DNA of 64,000 nucleotides from Paguma larvata (lineage: Eukaryota > Chordata > Mammalia > Carnivora > Viverridae), in NCBI GenBank assembly GCA_030068075.1, contig CM057826.1, positions 47,708,558 through 47,772,557 of the forward strand, given 5' to 3'. The notes beneath the pieces were generated by a model. It did not search any database and was not told the DNA's origin. It was given only the letters and a program-made list of their open reading frames with translations. The position numbers and the translations under genes are program-made. Below are positions 61,401 through 64,000 of this stretch, piece by piece (the stretch's first letter is position 1; each line of letters opens with the position of its first letter).

Positions 61401-62700
61401 TCGCTCAACAATCCCCAAAGATCTGAACATGCCAATAGAAGAAGTGTTGTTGGCAGACCTATTTGCCCAACTGAAGCTTAGCTAATCACGAGAGGCATAA
61501 GAGACATAGAGGACGCTCAATTCCAGATTGGAGTCAAGTCAGTCCCAACAATAGTGTAGAATTCCAGGTGCCCTGAGGCAAAGTTATGATGCCAAGTTCA
61601 CATTCAGATTTGATCAATTCCTTTTAGTTTAGTAGGATGGGTAAGGATGTGGGGACTTCCTTGGCTCTTATTTATTTATTTTTTTCTGCTCCTGATCTTG
61701 ACACCTGTCTTTTAAGAAGTGGATAGAACCAAGTGGTCACTTTTAAGAAGTAGATAGAACCAAGTCGGTCACTGGTTCTACCAGTTGTTCTGGTTCTACT
61801 GCTTCTAACCCACCCTAGATTTGGAGTTGTAAACTATGGAGGAATGGGTCTCCTTGACCGAAATGTTGACAAAACACATCTGTATATGTAACCAGAATTT
61901 AATCTTCTTTGGATGCTGGTGGTCTTAATATTGGTCCCTGATGACTTACAATCAATAGATGTTTAGTTAAGCAATTCACTTGTTTTGGAGTAACAGTTAT
62001 TGTGTGGGCAATGGGTATGTGGCCACTTCCGCAATAACCCCACGTCTCCTGATGGAGTGAACATTACAATCACACATTTGTTGCTATTAGCTCATGAGAT
62101 GCTGGAAACCAATTTTGAAAAGCAAGTAATAAAGCACCACATAAAAAATAATGGTGTAATTACTTCTTGGTCAGGTTAAACCTACTGTGACGATAAAAAC
62201 CAAAGGGAACAGCAAGCATCATAAGTGGGTTTGCTGTAAATTTGACACTGGTTCTGACCTTCAGAAAGGAAAAGGCTGGAACCACCCACCTAAGCCAGGT
62301 GCACAGAAGATATTTGTGTTGTATATCTTTACCGAGTTTCTGTAAAAGCCTATGTCAACTCTTAAGGGCTAAGGAGAATGTCTCAGTCACTGATTTATTG
62401 ACCCAAAGTCTTCCAGATTCCTATTTGAACTTAGGACCCAAAAAAGAAAGCATCTAGAAACAGCATCAGAGAGCAATCACCATGCTGATAGTATTTGTCC
62501 TCTAAACATAAAGGAAAAAAAAAAAAAGGAAGTGGGGGTCTAACTGGAACATGGACCACACTGTCCAGTAGGTAAAAGAGACACTGGCTATTGCTGATGA
62601 CCTGTGAGCAAACACCCTGGTGGGCCACTAACATAAACAGAAGACACAAACCAGCCTCCACTTTTAGGCTGTGATCTTTTTCACTTCTCATCCCAAGTGT

Positions 62701-62928
62701 TTTGTTTTTGTTTTTGTTTTTTAAAGTTTTTTTATTTATTTTTGAGAGAGAAAGAGACAGAGTGTGAGCAGGGGAGGAACAGAGAGAGAGGGAGACAGAG
62801 AATCCGAAGCAGGCTCCAGGCTCTGAGCTGCCAGCACAGAGAATGACGCGGGGCCCAAACTCACAAACCGTGAGACCGTGACCTGAGCCGAAGTCGGATG
62901 CTTAACCGACTGAGCCACCCAGGCACCC
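62701..62928 (-). mobile_element. Carnivore tRNA-Lys SINE (felid SINEC type), young
   Basis: In reverse orientation the head GGGTGCCTGGGTGGCTCAGT lies at the right end and the tail at about 62701-62740. The 12-bp target duplication CTCATCCCAAGT (62689-62700 and 62929-62940) is perfect and the body keeps the tRNA-like head, so this is one of the youngest-looking copies in the window. Confidence 0.95.
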
Positions 62929-64000
62929 CTCATCCCAAGTGTTTACTTCTCTAATCCACATGAAACACCAAAGGCAGGTGGGTAGAGGGAGTGGGAGAGA
63001 GGCTTAGTCAAAGTTATGCAAGGAACTTTTATGGATAGTATGACACAGTCCATATTTAAGGATATCATGATTGTTTTCATTCATTAGCCAGTGCTGCTTT
63101 TGTTTATTTCCAGCTCTTGGGAAGACATGTAGTTAATATCTTTGTTTTGCCCTATTAAGAGTTACAAATGGTTCTCCTAAGATATGTGTATCAAGAATAG
63201 ACTTTATGACAGTATGCTGTTGGAGAATAGCATTAGTCTGCTGATAAAGCAATAGTAAACTAGCTTTTACTAATAAAAGTAACTTTGATAGGTTAAATTC
63301 TCAAGGACAGAAACTTGCACGGAGATACACTGTACACTGATGGTTGGTTAGAAATAGGGACAGTTTTTAGGAGGGCAAATGGGCTGTGGGTGGAGAGAAT
63401 GAAGACTAAGTCTAGAGACTAAACCATCATTGAATTCAGAGACATCCCCCAAAGTAGGCCTGGAGGTTACACAAATCACTTCTAACAAGTATATATTTCC
63501 AAGTGGGTACAGGCCCACACCAGCCTTGTCAGCCCTCAGAAATGTCATCTTGTGTTTCAAGAAGACGCCATTCTTGCTCTGACTGACTCCCCTAGACCTT
63601 CTTTACCCTTTAAACTGGAAGTAGAAACTGAAATTCTCCAAACTGAATCTTCCAATCATCCCTAAATTAATGGGCATAATGGAACTTCTTAAAATAGACA
63701 GTAAATGGGAACAAGGAAAAAGAAGTCGCCTTCCTTCCATATTTCCTCTCTATAATCTGTTTGCCTCTATTGGAGGCTGGCGAATTTAGAGAAAATGAAA
63801 ATATATATTTAACTTTATCTGTGGAAATCATGTTGCCCGAGGCCACTGTGTCAGATATTGTTGCTAGGTTTTTCAGAGGGTTGGGACATATCTGTAGGGG
63901 CAGAGACCAAGCTTGATAAACCACTGACCTATTCCCAGATGGAAAGTTTTTATGATTACATTGGCACAATAGGCGCTGTGACCCTTTAAGAATAAAATCA

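Larger units (their letters stand above)
48929..64000 (-). other. EBF1: EBF1 intron 10 (partial)
   Basis: Everything above the exon 11 acceptor is taken as intron 10. Exon 10 should encode the end of the IPT/TIG domain and finish with one base (G) of an Ala codon. I searched by eye for that coding sequence on the minus strand up to 64000 and did not find it, so the intron continues past the window unless a small exon was missed. It holds carnivore SINEs at 53404, 59227, 60328 and 62701, older repeats, and a kappa-B motif at 53139. The stretches 49000-51700, 53700-55200 and 56000-58100 have no element I can name beyond low-complexity runs. Confidence 0.8.

Noticed and set aside
48929..64000. 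EBF1 exon 10 (end of IPT/TIG domain)
   Set aside because: I looked for the expected reverse coding sequence ending in one G before a donor and found no stretch that fits. Most likely it is beyond 64000.

Overview
This is a mammalian genomic window, from a carnivore and most likely a cat-family (felid) species. The strongest clue is six copies of the tRNA-Lys-derived carnivore SINE, with the CCTGGGTGGCTCAGT head. Several of them carry the GTGCTGACAGCTCAGAGCC body typical of felid SINEC copies. The rest of the repeat content is old mammal-wide MIR and L2 material plus one L1M-type tail. There are no bacterial, phage or CRISPR features.

One protein-coding gene is present. It is the 3' part of EBF1 (early B-cell factor 1, COE family), read on the minus strand. 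Six exons are resolved to the base by splice sites, reading phase and encoded residues: 48840-48928, 32163-32228, 30988-31165, 30165-30344, 26247-26441 and the last coding segment 17859-17890. If the gene has 16 exons as in human, these are exons 11 to 16. Together they encode the last 246 residues of a roughly 591-residue protein: the helix-loop-helix dimerisation region, with its vertebrate duplication of helix 2, and the Ser/Thr/Pro-rich C-terminal transactivation region. The DNA-binding and IPT/TIG exons lie beyond position 64000 or were not found. The 3' UTR runs from 17858 to about 14680 and ends near an ATTAAA signal.

Layout: 1 to about 14,680 is intergenic DNA downstream of EBF1, with old L2, MIR and L1 fragments, one SINE, a 28-bp minisatellite and two CTCF-like motifs. 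From 14,680 to 17,890 is the terminal exon. From 17,891 to 48,839 are introns 15 to 11 with their exons. From 48,929 to 64,000 is part of intron 10, with four of the six SINEs. Several AT-rich, repeat-free blocks look like conserved noncoding elements, which would suit a developmental transcription-factor locus, but conservation cannot be measured from one sequence.

I did not find a new multi-gene system. The items most worth a second look are a perfect kappa-B site in intron 10, a near-consensus CTCF motif about 200 bp past the EBF1 3' end, an RFX X-box-like element in intron 11, the minisatellite, and an unusually long open frame in intron 10.
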